NCBI RefSeq assembly: GCF_023715105.1
Contig: NZ_JAMBNO010000016.1
Coordinates: forward strand, 62,001-126,000
DNA from: Hydrogenophaga intermedia
Lineage (GTDB): Bacteria; Pseudomonadota; Gammaproteobacteria; Burkholderiales; Burkholderiaceae_C
Reading direction: 5' to 3'
DNA length: 64,000 bases
Both the position numbers and the translations under genes were made by a program. A model generated the notes under the pieces. That model was not told the DNA's origin, searched no databases, and saw nothing but the letters and a program-made list of their open reading frames with translations. This document shows, piece by piece, positions 27,355 through 37,528 of the stretch. The number at the start of each line of letters is the position of its first letter. Position 1 is the stretch's first letter.

Positions 27355-28329
27355 ATGCAAGTTCAGCCTCCGGATTTCATGATCTTCACCGGCAATGCCA
27401 ACCCGGTGCTGGCGGCGGAGATCGCCCAGCACCTGGGCACGCAGCTCGGTTCGGCCAACGTGGGCCGCTTCTCCGACGGCGAGGTCACGGTCGAGATCAC
27501 CCAGAACGTGCGCGCCCGCCATGTGTTCGTGGTGCAGTCCACCTGCGCGCCCACGAACGAGAACCTGATGGAGCTGCTCATCATGGTCGACGCGCTCAAG
27601 CGCGCCTCGGCCGAGCGCATCTCCGCGGTCATCCCCTACTTCGGCTACGCCCGCCAGGACCGCCGGCCGCGCTCGAGCCGCGTGCCCATCAGCGCCAAGG
27701 TCGTGGCCAACATGCTGCAGACCGTGGGCGTCAACCGCGTGCTCACCATGGACCTGCACGCCGATCAGATCCAGGGATTCTTCGACATTCCAGTCGACAA
27801 CATCTACGCCTCGCCGGTCCTGCTGGGCGACCTGCGCACCAAGAACTACGAAGACCTGCTGGTGGTCTCGCCCGACGTGGGCGGCGTGGTGCGTGCGCGT
27901 GCACTGGCCAAGCAGCTCAATTGCGACATGGCCATCATCGACAAGCGCCGCCCCAAGGCCAACGTGTCGGAAGTGATGCATGTGATCGGCGACATCGAAG
28001 GCCGCAACTGCGTGATCATGGACGACATGATCGACACCGCCGGCACGCTGGTGAAGGCGGCCGAGGTGCTCAAGGAGCGCGGCGCCCGCAACGTCTACGC
28101 CTACTGTACCCACCCGATCTTCTCGGGCCCGGCCATCGACCGCATTGCCAAGGGCAGCGCGCTTGACGAAGTGGTCGTGACCAACACCATTCCCCTGTCG
28201 CAGGCCGCACAGGCCTGCGGCAAGATCCGCCAGCTCTCCGTGGCGCAGCTGATGGCAGAAACCATCGCGCGCATCGCCTCGGGCGAGTCGGTCATGAGTT
28301 TGTTCGCCGATCAGGACAACCTGTTCTGA
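27355..28329 (+). CDS. prs: Ribose-phosphate pyrophosphokinase (PRPP synthetase)
   Basis: 324 residues. It makes PRPP from ribose 5-phosphate and ATP for purine, pyrimidine, His, Trp and NAD synthesis. Conserved pieces are [20 protein letters not shown], the catalytic-loop region [38 protein letters not shown] and the PRPP-binding [19 protein letters not shown]. The start at 27355 (MQVQPPDFM) matches family length; an in-frame extension reaching into the terminator is rejected. Very sure. Confidence 0.96.
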   Translation: MQVQPPDFMIFTGNANPVLAAEIAQHLGTQLGSANVGRFSDGEVTVEITQNVRARHVFVVQSTCAPTNENLMELLIMVDALKRASAERISAVIPYFGYARQDRRPRSSRVPISAKVVANMLQTVGVNRVLTMDLHADQIQGFFDIPVDNIYASPVLLGDLRTKNYEDLLVVSPDVGGVVRARALAKQLNCDMAIIDKRRPKANVSEVMHVIGDIEGRNCVIMDDMIDTAGTLVKAAEVLKERGARNVYAYCTHPIFSGPAIDRIAKGSALDEVVVTNTIPLSQAAQACGKIRQLSVAQLMAETIARIASGESVMSLFADQDNLF

Positions 28330-28345
28330 AGGGCAGCAAGTAGCC

Positions 28346-28363
28346 GGCCGCCCTCGGGCGGCC
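28346..28363 (+). other. Hairpin between prs and rplY
   Basis: GGCCGCC-CTCG-GGCGGCC forms a perfect 7-bp stem (8 bp with a two-base loop) 16 bp after the prs stop. There is no U-tract, so it is not a classical terminator; it could stabilise the prs 3' end or attenuate readthrough into rplY. Confidence 0.5.
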
Positions 28364-28415
28364 ATCGTTGAAACAGAGGCGTTCTGGTCGCGGAACCCCT
28401 CAACTGGAGTCAGTC

Positions 28416-29045
28416 ATGCAATTTGTCGCTTTCGAGCGCGCCAAGCAGGGCACGGGTGCGAGCCGCCGCCTGCGCATCACCGGTCGCGCGCCCGGTATCG
28501 TTTTCGGTGGCAACACCGCCCCCGCCACGATCGAACTCGATCACAACGCCCTGTGGCACGCGCTGAAGAAGGAAGCCTTCCACGCTTCCATCCTCGACAT
28601 GGAGCTCAACGGCAAGGTCGAGAAAGTCCTGCTGCGCGATGTGCAGTACCACCCCTACAAGCCGCTCGTGCTGCACGTGGACTTCCAGCGCGTGGACGAC
28701 AAGACGCGCCTGCGCAAGAAGGTGCCGCTGCACTTCACCGGCGCCGAAGAGTCGCCCGCCGTCAAGCTCGACAAGTGCCTCGTGAACCACGTGGCCAACG
28801 ACATCGAGATCGAGTGCCTGGCCACCGCCCTGCCCGAGTTCATCACGGTCGACCTGAGCCAGGTCACCAAAGGTGCCACCGTGCACGGTGCCGACATCAA
28901 GCTGCCCAAGGGCGTGAAGATCGTCACCCACGGCCGCAAGGACATCACGATTGCCACCGTGGTGGAGCCGGTCGAGGAAGTCGTGGCCGCTCCGGTGGCT
29001 GCAGGGCCCGCCGACGACAAGAAGAAGGCCAAGGGCAAGAAGTAA
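28416..29045 (+). CDS. rplY: Ribosomal protein bL25 (long CTC/TL5 type)
   Basis: 209 residues, about twice the length of E. coli L25. The N-terminal half is the 5S-rRNA-binding L25 domain ([20 protein letters not shown], then [10 protein letters not shown]). The C-terminal half is the TL5-type beta domain with [20 protein letters not shown] and [20 protein letters not shown], followed by a Lys-rich tail ending in [15 protein letters not shown] is the ribosome-binding site before ATG 28416. The rplY-pth pairing is the usual one. Very sure. Confidence 0.95.
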   Translation: MQFVAFERAKQGTGASRRLRITGRAPGIVFGGNTAPATIELDHNALWHALKKEAFHASILDMELNGKVEKVLLRDVQYHPYKPLVLHVDFQRVDDKTRLRKKVPLHFTGAEESPAVKLDKCLVNHVANDIEIECLATALPEFITVDLSQVTKGATVHGADIKLPKGVKIVTHGRKDITIATVVEPVEEVVAAPVAAGPADDKKKAKGKK

Positions 29046-29065
29046 GCTTCTGTCCCGGCACGAAC

Positions 29066-29095
29066 AAGGCCCGCCCTGCGCGGGCCTTTTCTTTT
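29066..29095 (+). terminator. Intrinsic terminator after rplY
   Basis: AAGGCCCGC-CCTGC-GCGGGCCTT is a 9-bp stem followed by TTCTTTT. It lies 20 bp after the rplY stop and just ahead of pth. Confidence 0.85.
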
Positions 29096-29111
29096 GGGAC
29101 AATCGCCAGCC

Positions 29112-30512
<1,401 letters not shown>

Positions 30513-30533
30513 GGCCGGATTATCCCGCGCCGC

Positions 30534-31115
30534 TCAGGGGGCCGTCGGGCGCAGCAGGTGAAAGGCCACGGCGCCGGCGCGGCCGTGGCGGTGCAGGGCG
30601 AGGCCCAGCGCGGCCAGCTCGTCCTCGGCCCAGGGGCGCGGCGCCTCCAGGTAGACGAAGCCATTCGCACCGATGGCCTCGCGCGCCGCGCGCAGCGCGG
30701 GCTCGAACAGGGCAGCGGCGTCGAACGGCGGATCGAGGAACACCAGATCCAGCCCCTGCCCTGCCGCGGCACGCAGCGCGGCCAGACCGTCGCCACGTTG
30801 CACGCGCAGGGTTTCGGCCTTCAGCCGGGTGCGTGCGGCCTGCAGGGCGGCCACCAGCGCCGGATCCTGCTCCACCAGCAGCACCTCGCGCGCGCCGCGT
30901 GACGCGGCCTCGAAGCCGAGCGCGCCGCTGCCGGCGAAGGCATCGAGCACACGCCAGCCCGTCAAATCCTGCCCGAGCCAGTTGAAGAGCGTTTCGCGCA
31001 CGCGCGACGGCGTGGGCCGCAGGCCCGGGCGATCGGCCACGGGCAGCTTGCTGCGTTTCCACTGGCCGCCCAGGAGGCGCACCTCCTGCGGCGGCCCACC
31101 GGCCTTGTGTTTCAT
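30534..31115 (-). CDS. rsmD: 16S rRNA (guanine966-N2)-methyltransferase RsmD
   Basis: 193 residues. It methylates G966 of 16S rRNA. The N-terminal VRLLGGQWKRSKLPVAD and LRPTPSRVRETLFNWL are family-specific, the SAM-binding motif is VLDAFAGSGALGFEAASRGA, and the catalytic N6/N2-methyltransferase motif is LVFLDPPFD. rsmD-coaD linkage is widely conserved. The gap to the upstream M16 gene is 9 bp, so all of these probably share one minus-strand transcript. Confidence 0.94.
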   Translation of the reverse strand: MKHKAGGPPQEVRLLGGQWKRSKLPVADRPGLRPTPSRVRETLFNWLGQDLTGWRVLDAFAGSGALGFEAASRGAREVLLVEQDPALVAALQAARTRLKAETLRVQRGDGLAALRAAAGQGLDLVFLDPPFDAAALFEPALRAAREAIGANGFVYLEAPRPWAEDELAALGLALHRHGRAGAVAFHLLRPTAP

Positions 31116-31124
31116 GGGCCGAGC

Positions 31125-32468
31125 TTAACGCGCGGCTGCGGCCTCGCTGGCACCCACCACCACCGTGACCATGCGATCGGCGCGCAGAACCCGCTGCATC
31201 GCCCGGTGCACCTGCTCGCGCGTGAGTCGCTCGATCTGCGCCGTCCAGGTGTCGAGGTAGTCCAGCGGCAGGCCGTTCCAGGCGATGTTGGCCACGTTGT
31301 CGAGCAGCTTGCGGTTGCTGTCGATGCGCAGCGCAAAACCGTTGATCAGGTTGTCCTTGGCGGCCCGCAGTTCGTCGTCGGTGGGGCCTTCGGCCAGGAA
31401 GCGCGTCAGCGTTTCGCGCACCACTCGCACCGCCTCGTCGGCCTGATCGGGGCGCGTTGTCATGCCGATCTGGAACGCGCCCGCGTGGCGGCCGGGCGAA
31501 AAGCCACTGTAGACACCGTAGGTCAGCCCGCGCTTTTCGCGCACCTCGAGCGTGAGGCGCGCGGTGAAGCCGCTACCGCCCAGGATGTGGTTGCCCACCA
31601 GCAGCGCGAAGAAATCGGGGTGATCACGGGCGATGCCCGGCTGGCCGATGAGGATCTGCGCCTGCGCGGCCTTGAACGGCAGGCGCTGCTCGGCCGCCTG
31701 CGCCAGCGGTGCGACCTCGGGCACCGTGGTCAACGACGGGCAACCGTGGGGCGCGATCGCGCTCAGCAGCGGCTCGACGATGGCTTGCGTGGCGGCGCGA
31801 TCGACCGCACCGACCACCACCACCTGCGCGCGGCACGCAACCATGTGCTGCCGGTAAAACGCCTGCATGTCGCTCACCGCAATGGCTTGCAGGCTCTCGG
31901 GCGTGCTGTAGCGGCCGTAGGGATGATCGCCGTACACCGCACGCGCAAACGCCTGCCCGGCCACGGTGGCGGGGCGGTTCTGCGCCTCGCGCAGCGCGGC
32001 CACGGCGCGCTCGCGGTCGCGCTGCCACACTGCCTCGGGCCAGGCGGGCGCCGCCAGTTGCTGTGCCGCCAGCGCCACTGCGCGCGGCAGGATGGCGGGG
32101 TCCGTGAGGCTGCGCAACTGCGCCGAGAAGCGATCGCTGCCGGCACTGATGCCGAACTGTGCGCCCAGGTCCACCCAGGCGGCCGAGAGCGCGTTCTCGT
32201 CGCGTGCGGGCTGGCCCGCGTGGGCGCGTACGCCTGCGCTCAGCAGGCTCGCGGTGGTGCCGGCCAGACCGGTCTTGCCCGCGGGCTCACGCCGGCTGCC
32301 CCCATCGACGTCGATCTGCACGTCAACCATCGGGATGCCCGGGCTGCTGACGAGATAAATGCGTGCACCGCTGGCGTGCGTCCAGTGTTCGATGGGGATG
32401 ACGGCCTGCGCCCAGGTGGACCACGCAAACGCTCCCAGTGCCAGCAGGTGGCGTGCAATGCGGCTCAT
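31125..32468 (-). CDS. M16-family protein lacking the zinc-binding motif (non-catalytic partner)
   Basis: 447 residues. It has a signal peptide (MSRIARHLLALGAFAWSTWA). The fold of the M16 (insulinase/pitrilysin) family is recognisable from GKTGLAGTTASLLSAGV, YGDHPYGRYSTPESLQAI and LEVREKRGLTYGVYSGFSPG. The HxxEH zinc motif, expected where GLAGTTASLL now stands, is absent, so it should be catalytically dead. The preceding gene encodes an intact M16 peptidase and overlaps by 4 bp, which fits a heterodimer like mitochondrial processing peptidase alpha/beta. Periplasmic location is predicted; the substrate is unknown. Confidence 0.88.
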   Translation of the reverse strand: MSRIARHLLALGAFAWSTWAQAVIPIEHWTHASGARIYLVSSPGIPMVDVQIDVDGGSRREPAGKTGLAGTTASLLSAGVRAHAGQPARDENALSAAWVDLGAQFGISAGSDRFSAQLRSLTDPAILPRAVALAAQQLAAPAWPEAVWQRDRERAVAALREAQNRPATVAGQAFARAVYGDHPYGRYSTPESLQAIAVSDMQAFYRQHMVACRAQVVVVGAVDRAATQAIVEPLLSAIAPHGCPSLTTVPEVAPLAQAAEQRLPFKAAQAQILIGQPGIARDHPDFFALLVGNHILGGSGFTARLTLEVREKRGLTYGVYSGFSPGRHAGAFQIGMTTRPDQADEAVRVVRETLTRFLAEGPTDDELRAAKDNLINGFALRIDSNRKLLDNVANIAWNGLPLDYLDTWTAQIERLTREQVHRAMQRVLRADRMVTVVVGASEAAAAR

Positions 32469-33850
32469 TTCGCGCCCTCCTTGGCGATGCCCTCTGCGGC
32501 TTCGGGCAACAGCAGGCCTGTGTTGAGCGTGCGCTCCGTGAAATAGCGTTGCGCCACCGCCTGCACCTGTGCCGACGTGACCTCGCGCAGCCGTGCAATC
32601 AGCTGCTCGCCAGCGTCCAGCGGCAGCCCGTTGATCCAGTAGCTGCCCAGCTCCTGCGCCTGTCCCATGATCGAGTCGAGCTTGTAGACCTCGCTCGCGG
32701 TCCACTGCGTCTTCACGCGCTGCAATTCCACGTCGCTCACGCCCTCGCGCGCGATGCGTTCGATCTCCAGCTTGAGCGCGGCTGCGGCCATCTCGGGGGT
32801 GACACCGCGCGCCGGAACGGCCGACAGCGTGAACACCTGCGGGCCGCGCCCGAGCAGGCCATAGCCGGCACTGGCGCTGTCGGCCACGCGCTTGCCCGCA
32901 TTGCCCTGGCCCTGCACCAGCGCGCGGTCCAGCCGGGCACCGCTGTAGCCGTCGAGCACGCCCGCCAGCGCCGCCAGCGCCAGGGCGTCGCGGCTGGCCT
33001 CGTCGTCCTGTCCGCTGTATCGCGGTGCATGCCAGACCATCACCACCATCGGCTGATCGGTCACGCCGCGGTACACCAGGCGCCTGGGCCCCTGCTGCGC
33101 GGGCTCGGTACGGGGCTTGCGCGCTGGCACGGCACCCGCGGGAATGCGCCCGTAATGGCGCTCGGCCATCTCGCGCACGCGCTGCACGTCGACGTCGCCG
33201 GTGATCACCACCGCCGCGTTGGCGGGCACGTACCAGCGGCGGTGGAAGTCGCGCGCGTCCTGCGGCGTCATCGCTTCGATGTCGCTCATCCAGCCGATGA
33301 CGGGCCGGCGGTAGGGACTCGCCTGCCACACCATGGCGTTGAAGGCCTCGAACATGCGCGCGCGTGGCGACTCCTCGGTGCGCTGACGCCGCTCCTCCTT
33401 CACCACGGCGATCTCGCGAGCGAACTCCTCGTCGCTCCAGCGGTTGGTGGCGAAGCGATCGGCGCCCAGGCGCATCACTTCTTCCAGGCGATCGGCCGGT
33501 ACCTGCTCGTGATACGCCGTGGCGTCACGGCTGGTGAACGCGTTGAGCCGGCCGCCAAGCGCGGACACGCGCTGCGAGAACTCGCCCGGTTTGAGCAGTT
33601 CGCTGCCCTTGAACATCATGTGTTCGAGCACGTGCGCCACGCCGCTGGTGCCGTCCACCTCGTCCATGGAACCCACGCGCACCCACAGCATGTGCACCGC
33701 GGTGGGCGCGCGCCGGTCGGGCCGCACGATCAGCGTCATGCCGTTGGAGAGGGTGAATTGCTGCGCGGCCGGCGTGGCGGGCGGCGTCTGTGCGGGCGCC
33801 GGTGCCACCAGCGCGGCCAGGAGGGAAAAGGCGATCAGAAGTCGTTTCAT
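32465..33850 (-). CDS. M16-family zinc metallopeptidase (catalytic subunit)
   Basis: 461 residues. The signal peptide is MKRLLIAFSLLAALVAPAPA. The inverted zinc motif HVLEHMMFKG (HxxEH) is at about residue 75, with the downstream third ligand Glu in IAVVKEERRQRTEES. The two-halved M16 structure is complete, including RRWYVPANAAVVITGDVD. The start at 33850 is chosen because the signal peptide begins there; upstream codons overlap the divergent ftsY. It is followed by the inactive homologue with a 4-bp overlap. Only 29 bp separate its ATG from the ftsY ATG, so the two divergent promoters must overlap each other or the coding regions. Confidence 0.92.
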   Translation of the reverse strand: MKRLLIAFSLLAALVAPAPAQTPPATPAAQQFTLSNGMTLIVRPDRRAPTAVHMLWVRVGSMDEVDGTSGVAHVLEHMMFKGSELLKPGEFSQRVSALGGRLNAFTSRDATAYHEQVPADRLEEVMRLGADRFATNRWSDEEFAREIAVVKEERRQRTEESPRARMFEAFNAMVWQASPYRRPVIGWMSDIEAMTPQDARDFHRRWYVPANAAVVITGDVDVQRVREMAERHYGRIPAGAVPARKPRTEPAQQGPRRLVYRGVTDQPMVVMVWHAPRYSGQDDEASRDALALAALAGVLDGYSGARLDRALVQGQGNAGKRVADSASAGYGLLGRGPQVFTLSAVPARGVTPEMAAAALKLEIERIAREGVSDVELQRVKTQWTASEVYKLDSIMGQAQELGSYWINGLPLDAGEQLIARLREVTSAQVQAVAQRYFTERTLNTGLLLPEAAEGIAKEGAK

Positions 33851-33879
33851 AGAATGGACCAGATTCTCCTGGTTCAAAA

Positions 33880-34893
33880 ATGTTCTCGTTCTTTCGCAAG
33901 AAAAGCCCCGCACCGGCGCCCGAGCAAGCCCCCGGCCAAGTTCCTGGCCAGGTGCCTGCCCAGGCGCCTGCCACCGACGTCGCTCCCGCGCCCGCACGCC
34001 AGGGCTGGCTCGACAAGCTGCGCGCCGGCCTGCGCAAGACCGGCGGCAGCATCGCCACCGTCTTCACCGGCACGCGCATCGATGAAGACCTCTACGAGGA
34101 GCTCGAATCCGCCCTGCTGATGGCCGACAGCGGCGTCAACGCCACCCAGCACCTGCTGGCCGACCTGCGCCGCCGCGTGAAGGACGCCAAAGCCACCGAA
34201 CCCGCCGCCGTGAAGGCCTTGCTGGCCGACGCCATCGCCGACCTGCTCGCGCCGCTGCAAAAGCCCCTGGTGATCGGCGAGCACAAGCCGACGGTGATCA
34301 TGGTCGCGGGCGTCAACGGCGCGGGCAAGACGACCTCGATCGGCAAGCTGACACGCCACCTGGCCGACGAGGGCGCCAGCGTGCTGCTGGCCGCAGCCGA
34401 CACCTTCCGCGCCGCAGCGCGCGAGCAACTCGCGGTCTGGGCCGACCGCAACACGGTGGAGATCGTCACGCAACAAGGCGGTGACCCGGCCGCCGTGTGC
34501 TTCGACGCGGTGAGCGCCGGCAAGGCGCGCGGCAAGGACGTGGTGCTGGTCGACACCGCGGGGCGCCTGCCCACGCAGCTGCACCTGATGGAAGAGTTGC
34601 GCAAGATCCAGCGCGTGGTGGCCAAGGCCGAACCCACGGCGCCCCATGAAGTGCTGCTGGTCATCGACGGCAACACGGGCCAGAACGCGCTCGCGCAGGT
34701 GCGCGCCTTCGACGATGCGCTCAAGCTCACCGGCCTGGTGATCACCAAGCTGGACGGCACGGCCAAGGGCGGTGTGCTGTGCGCCATTGCGCGCGAGCGG
34801 CCGGTGCCGGTCTATTTCATCGGCGTCGGCGAAAAGCTCGAGGACCTGGAGACCTTTGACGCGCGCGAGTTCGCGCAGGCACTGCTGAGCTGA
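33880..34893 (+). CDS. ftsY: Signal recognition particle receptor FtsY
   Basis: 337 residues. It is the SRP receptor GTPase that targets nascent inner-membrane proteins. The NG domain contains MVAGVNGAGKTTSIGKLTRH (P-loop), LAAADTFRAAAREQL, VLVDTAGRLPTQLHLMEEL and VITKLDGTAKGGVLCAI. The N-terminal A-region is not the long acidic domain of E. coli but about 35 residues rich in Pro, Ala and Gln (PGQVPGQVPAQAP repeats), after a short MFSFFRKK membrane-contact sequence. Very sure of function. Confidence 0.95.
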   Translation: MFSFFRKKSPAPAPEQAPGQVPGQVPAQAPATDVAPAPARQGWLDKLRAGLRKTGGSIATVFTGTRIDEDLYEELESALLMADSGVNATQHLLADLRRRVKDAKATEPAAVKALLADAIADLLAPLQKPLVIGEHKPTVIMVAGVNGAGKTTSIGKLTRHLADEGASVLLAAADTFRAAAREQLAVWADRNTVEIVTQQGGDPAAVCFDAVSAGKARGKDVVLVDTAGRLPTQLHLMEELRKIQRVVAKAEPTAPHEVLLVIDGNTGQNALAQVRAFDDALKLTGLVITKLDGTAKGGVLCAIARERPVPVYFIGVGEKLEDLETFDAREFAQALLS

Positions 34894-34907
34894 ACACGGC
34901 CCTTCGC

Positions 34908-35120
34908 TCAGTCGAGCGAATCGTCCGCGTAGTGGCGCCAGTGGCCCATGGCTTCGCGCATGGCCAGCACCTGCCGCTCGAAGCGCGGGCAGGCCTCGCA
35001 GATCGCCAGGTGCAACCGCAGCCCGACGCGATCCGTCCACGGCAGGGCACGGTCCTCGCGTGCGATCAGCAGCGCGGACACTTCCTTGCAGGTGCGGCGA
35101 AACGGGTACAGCGGCTTCAT
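34908..35120 (-). CDS. Small zinc-finger anti-sigma-like protein
   Basis: 70 residues. Conserved metal-type residues Cys11, His37, Cys41 and Cys44 (HLAICEAC) match the H-x3-C-x2-C core of zf-HC2/ZAS anti-sigma domains. No membrane helix follows, so this would be a soluble, zinc-binding anti-sigma factor. The ATG at 35120 overlaps the stop of the ECF sigma gene (ATGA), which strongly supports a sigma/anti-sigma pair. The signal is unknown; soluble ZAS proteins often sense redox stress or metals. Confidence 0.82.
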   Translation of the reverse strand: MKPLYPFRRTCKEVSALLIAREDRALPWTDRVGLRLHLAICEACPRFERQVLAMREAMGHWRHYADDSLD

Positions 35121-35689
35121 GGCGTTCGGGGGCGGGCAAACCAGTTGAGCTCCAGGCATTCGCGCAAGCGCAAGCGCGCCCGGTGCAACTGAACATACAA
35201 ATTGGTCGGCGTCAGCGAGAGGGTCTTACAGATCTCCTCGCTGGACAACTCCAGCCACCCGCGCATCAGGAACAAACGCCCCTGCGCGGGCGGCAGTTGG
35301 TCGGTGCAGGCTTCGAGCACCGCCAGGAACTGGCGCGTGCGCAGGTCCTGCTCGGGGTTGCCCCAGTCAGCAGGCGCTTCCATGAAGTGGCCATCGGCGT
35401 GGAAAGCCATGTGCTCCAGCGGGTCGGCCTCGTCGTCCTCGCCCTGACCGAGCGCCACTTCGCGCCCCTGCACGCGCAGCAGGTCCACCACCTTGTGCTT
35501 GAGGATGCCCACCAGCCAGGTCTTGAGCTGCGAGCGTCGCTCGAACGCCTGCGGCTTCGCGATCGCCGCCAGCACGGTCTCGGACACCGCGTCCTCTGCC
35601 CACGTCTCGTTGCGCAATTGCAGCCGCGCGAACTTCAGCAGGTAGGGCCGCAGATCGGCGACTTCCTTTTCGAATGGCGTGGGCGTCAT
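35117..35689 (-). CDS. ECF-type RNA polymerase sigma factor
   Basis: 190 residues. Region 2 runs over about 12-75 (KFARLQLRNETWAEDAVSET, then RRSQLKTWLVGILKHKVVDL). Region 4 is at about 130-185 (GWLELSSEEICKTLSLTPTN, then LYVQLHRARLRLRECLE). The linker of ~45 residues between them is acidic and longer than usual. The ATG at 35689 is chosen by domain fit; longer frames run into the intergenic region. It is translationally coupled to the downstream zinc-finger gene. Target promoters are not identifiable from this window. The small secreted protein gene upstream on the same strand is a possible target. Confidence 0.88.
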   Translation of the reverse strand: MTPTPFEKEVADLRPYLLKFARLQLRNETWAEDAVSETVLAAIAKPQAFERRSQLKTWLVGILKHKVVDLLRVQGREVALGQGEDDEADPLEHMAFHADGHFMEAPADWGNPEQDLRTRQFLAVLEACTDQLPPAQGRLFLMRGWLELSSEEICKTLSLTPTNLYVQLHRARLRLRECLELNWFARPRTP

Positions 35690-35783
35690 GGGGCGGCAGT
35701 GTACTGACGCGGGATGTCGCACCGACACCCGTTCGATCCAGCGACCCGATGCCGCGCCCGGTCGCTGTGACGGGATGTTGCGC

Positions 35784-36152
35784 TCAGTTGCCGCGACCGG
35801 GACCACCGCCTCCCGGACCACCGCCGGGGTCCGGCGCCGGAAACACCCCCGGCCCGCGGCCGGGCGGCGGCGCTTCGGGCAGCGTGATGCCGCGCTCCCG
35901 GGCGCGCTGCACCATGCGCTCATGATGTTCCGCGCGGATGCGCTCCCGCTCTTCGTTCGTACGCGCGGCGCGCATGCGTTCGCGGTACTCGTTGCGTTCG
36001 GCCGGCGTCATCATCTGGTAGCCGTACATGTCCTGGTCCCGCAAGGTCTCGCGGGTGCGGTCCTGCGTCTGGTCGCGGGTCTGATCCTGCGCCAGCGCAC
36101 CTGCGCCGATCAGGGCCGCCAGCAGTGCGGTGGTGAGGGTGTATCGGTTCAC
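35784..36152 (-). CDS. Small secreted, charged hypothetical protein
   Basis: 122 residues, not recognised as a named family. It has a signal peptide (NRYTLTTALLAALIGAGALA). The mature part is highly charged: a Gln/Asp/Arg-rich repeat region (QDQTRDQTQDRTRETLRDQD), a helical ERNEYRERMRAARTNEERER segment resembling periplasmic Spy-like or LTXXQ-type proteins, and a Gly/Pro-rich tail. GTG at 36152 is the likely start because AAAGGA lies six bases upstream. It is 94 bp upstream of the ECF sigma gene on the same strand. Function unknown; stress-protein status is only a guess. Confidence 0.65.
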   Translation of the reverse strand: MNRYTLTTALLAALIGAGALAQDQTRDQTQDRTRETLRDQDMYGYQMMTPAERNEYRERMRAARTNEERERIRAEHHERMVQRARERGITLPEAPPPGRGPGVFPAPDPGGGPGGGGPGRGN

Positions 36153-36303
36153 GTTGCATCCTTTCAATGGGTCGCATTCCAAGTCGAGCGCGGGGCCATC
36201 CCCGCGTCCTCACAATCTCGCCCCAGGCACTGCCGGCGTGTTTGCGCCAGCACAAGTTCGATGACGGGGCGCGGTCGATCCGCGTCCACCACCCGAGGCA
36301 CGC

Positions 36304-37521
36304 ATGATTGAAGACACGCCGATGCGGCGACGACACCTGCTGCTGGCGACGGGCGCCTGGCTCGCAGCACCAGCACTGCAGGCGCAGGGCGCCAGGCCCG
36401 ACTGGCCTTCCATCGAGCGGGCCGCGCGCGGCCAGACGGTGTACTGGAACGCCTGGGGCGGCAGCGAGCAGACCAATGCCTACATCCAGTGGGTGGCGCA
36501 GTCGGTGCAATCGCGCCACGGCATCCGGCTGCAACACGTGAAGGTGGCTGACACCGCCGACGTGGTGCGCCGCGTGCGGGCCGAGAAAGCCGCAGGCCGC
36601 GGTGTGGGTGAAGGCACGGTCGACCTCGTGTGGATCAACGGCGAGAACTTCGCGGCCATGAAGCGCGAGGGCCTGCTGTTCGGTCCCTTTGCCGAGCAAC
36701 TGCCCAACTTCCAGTGGGTCGACGTCGAGGGCAAGCCCACGGTGCGCAACGACTTCTCCGTGCCCACCGACGGTTTCGAGTCACCCTGGGGCATGGCGCA
36801 GTTCACCTTGTTTGCGGACAGCCGCCGGCTGGCCACGCGTCCGCAAAGCATGCAGGCATTGCTGGCGCTGGCGCGCGCGCAGCCCGGGCGCATCACCTAT
36901 CCGCGCCTGCCCGACTTTCATGGCACCGCCTTCGTCAAACAGGCGCTGGTGGAGCTGGCCCCCGACACCGGCGCGCTGGCCCGTCCAGTGAGCGAGGCCG
37001 CACTGGCCGAGCAGGCCGCGCCGCTGTGGCGATTTCTCGACGCGCTGCGTCCGCACCTGTGGCGTGGCGGCCGCCAGTACCCGGCCAGCGGTGCCACGGT
37101 GCGCCAGATGATGGCCGATGGGGAATTGCTGCTGGCCATCACCTTCAACCCGAACGAGGCGGCCGGCGAGATCGCTGCGCGGCGCTTGCCCGACAGCGTG
37201 GTGAGCTGGCAGTTCTCACGCGGCACGATCGGCAACACGCACTTTGTCGCCATCCCATACAACGCGCGCGCCAGCGCGGCAGCGCAGGTGGTGGCCAACG
37301 TGCTGCTCTCGGCCGAGGCGCAGGCCCGCAAGGCCGACATCGCGCACTGGGGCGACCCGACCGTGCTGGACATCGAACGCCTGCCCGCCGATCAGCGGGC
37401 GCTGTTCACCGGGCGACAGCGGCCTGGCCAGGTCACCGAACCAGCGCCCACGCTGCCCGAGCCGCACGCCTCCTGGGTGGAGCCGATCGAGCGCGAGTGG
37501 CTGCGCCGCCACGGCGCGTGA
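36304..37521 (+). CDS. ynjB: YnjB-like ABC transporter substrate-binding protein
   Basis: 405 residues. It is a periplasmic binding protein of the YnjB family, recognised by VYWNAWGGSEQTNAYIQWVA near the N-terminus and the C-terminal ADIAHWGDPTVLDI block. The leader (MRRRHLLLATGAWLAAPALQ) has consecutive arginines and could use the Tat or Sec system. A GAGG box sets the start at 36304; an ATG at 36322 is an alternative. It is the first gene of a ynjB-ynjC-ynjD-ynjF run with overlaps. The ligand of YnjBCD is not established; thiamine- and polyamine-type transporters are its closest relatives by architecture. Confidence 0.87.
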   Translation: MIEDTPMRRRHLLLATGAWLAAPALQAQGARPDWPSIERAARGQTVYWNAWGGSEQTNAYIQWVAQSVQSRHGIRLQHVKVADTADVVRRVRAEKAAGRGVGEGTVDLVWINGENFAAMKREGLLFGPFAEQLPNFQWVDVEGKPTVRNDFSVPTDGFESPWGMAQFTLFADSRRLATRPQSMQALLALARAQPGRITYPRLPDFHGTAFVKQALVELAPDTGALARPVSEAALAEQAAPLWRFLDALRPHLWRGGRQYPASGATVRQMMADGELLLAITFNPNEAAGEIAARRLPDSVVSWQFSRGTIGNTHFVAIPYNARASAAAQVVANVLLSAEAQARKADIAHWGDPTVLDIERLPADQRALFTGRQRPGQVTEPAPTLPEPHASWVEPIEREWLRRHGA

Positions 37522-37528
37522 AAACGCG

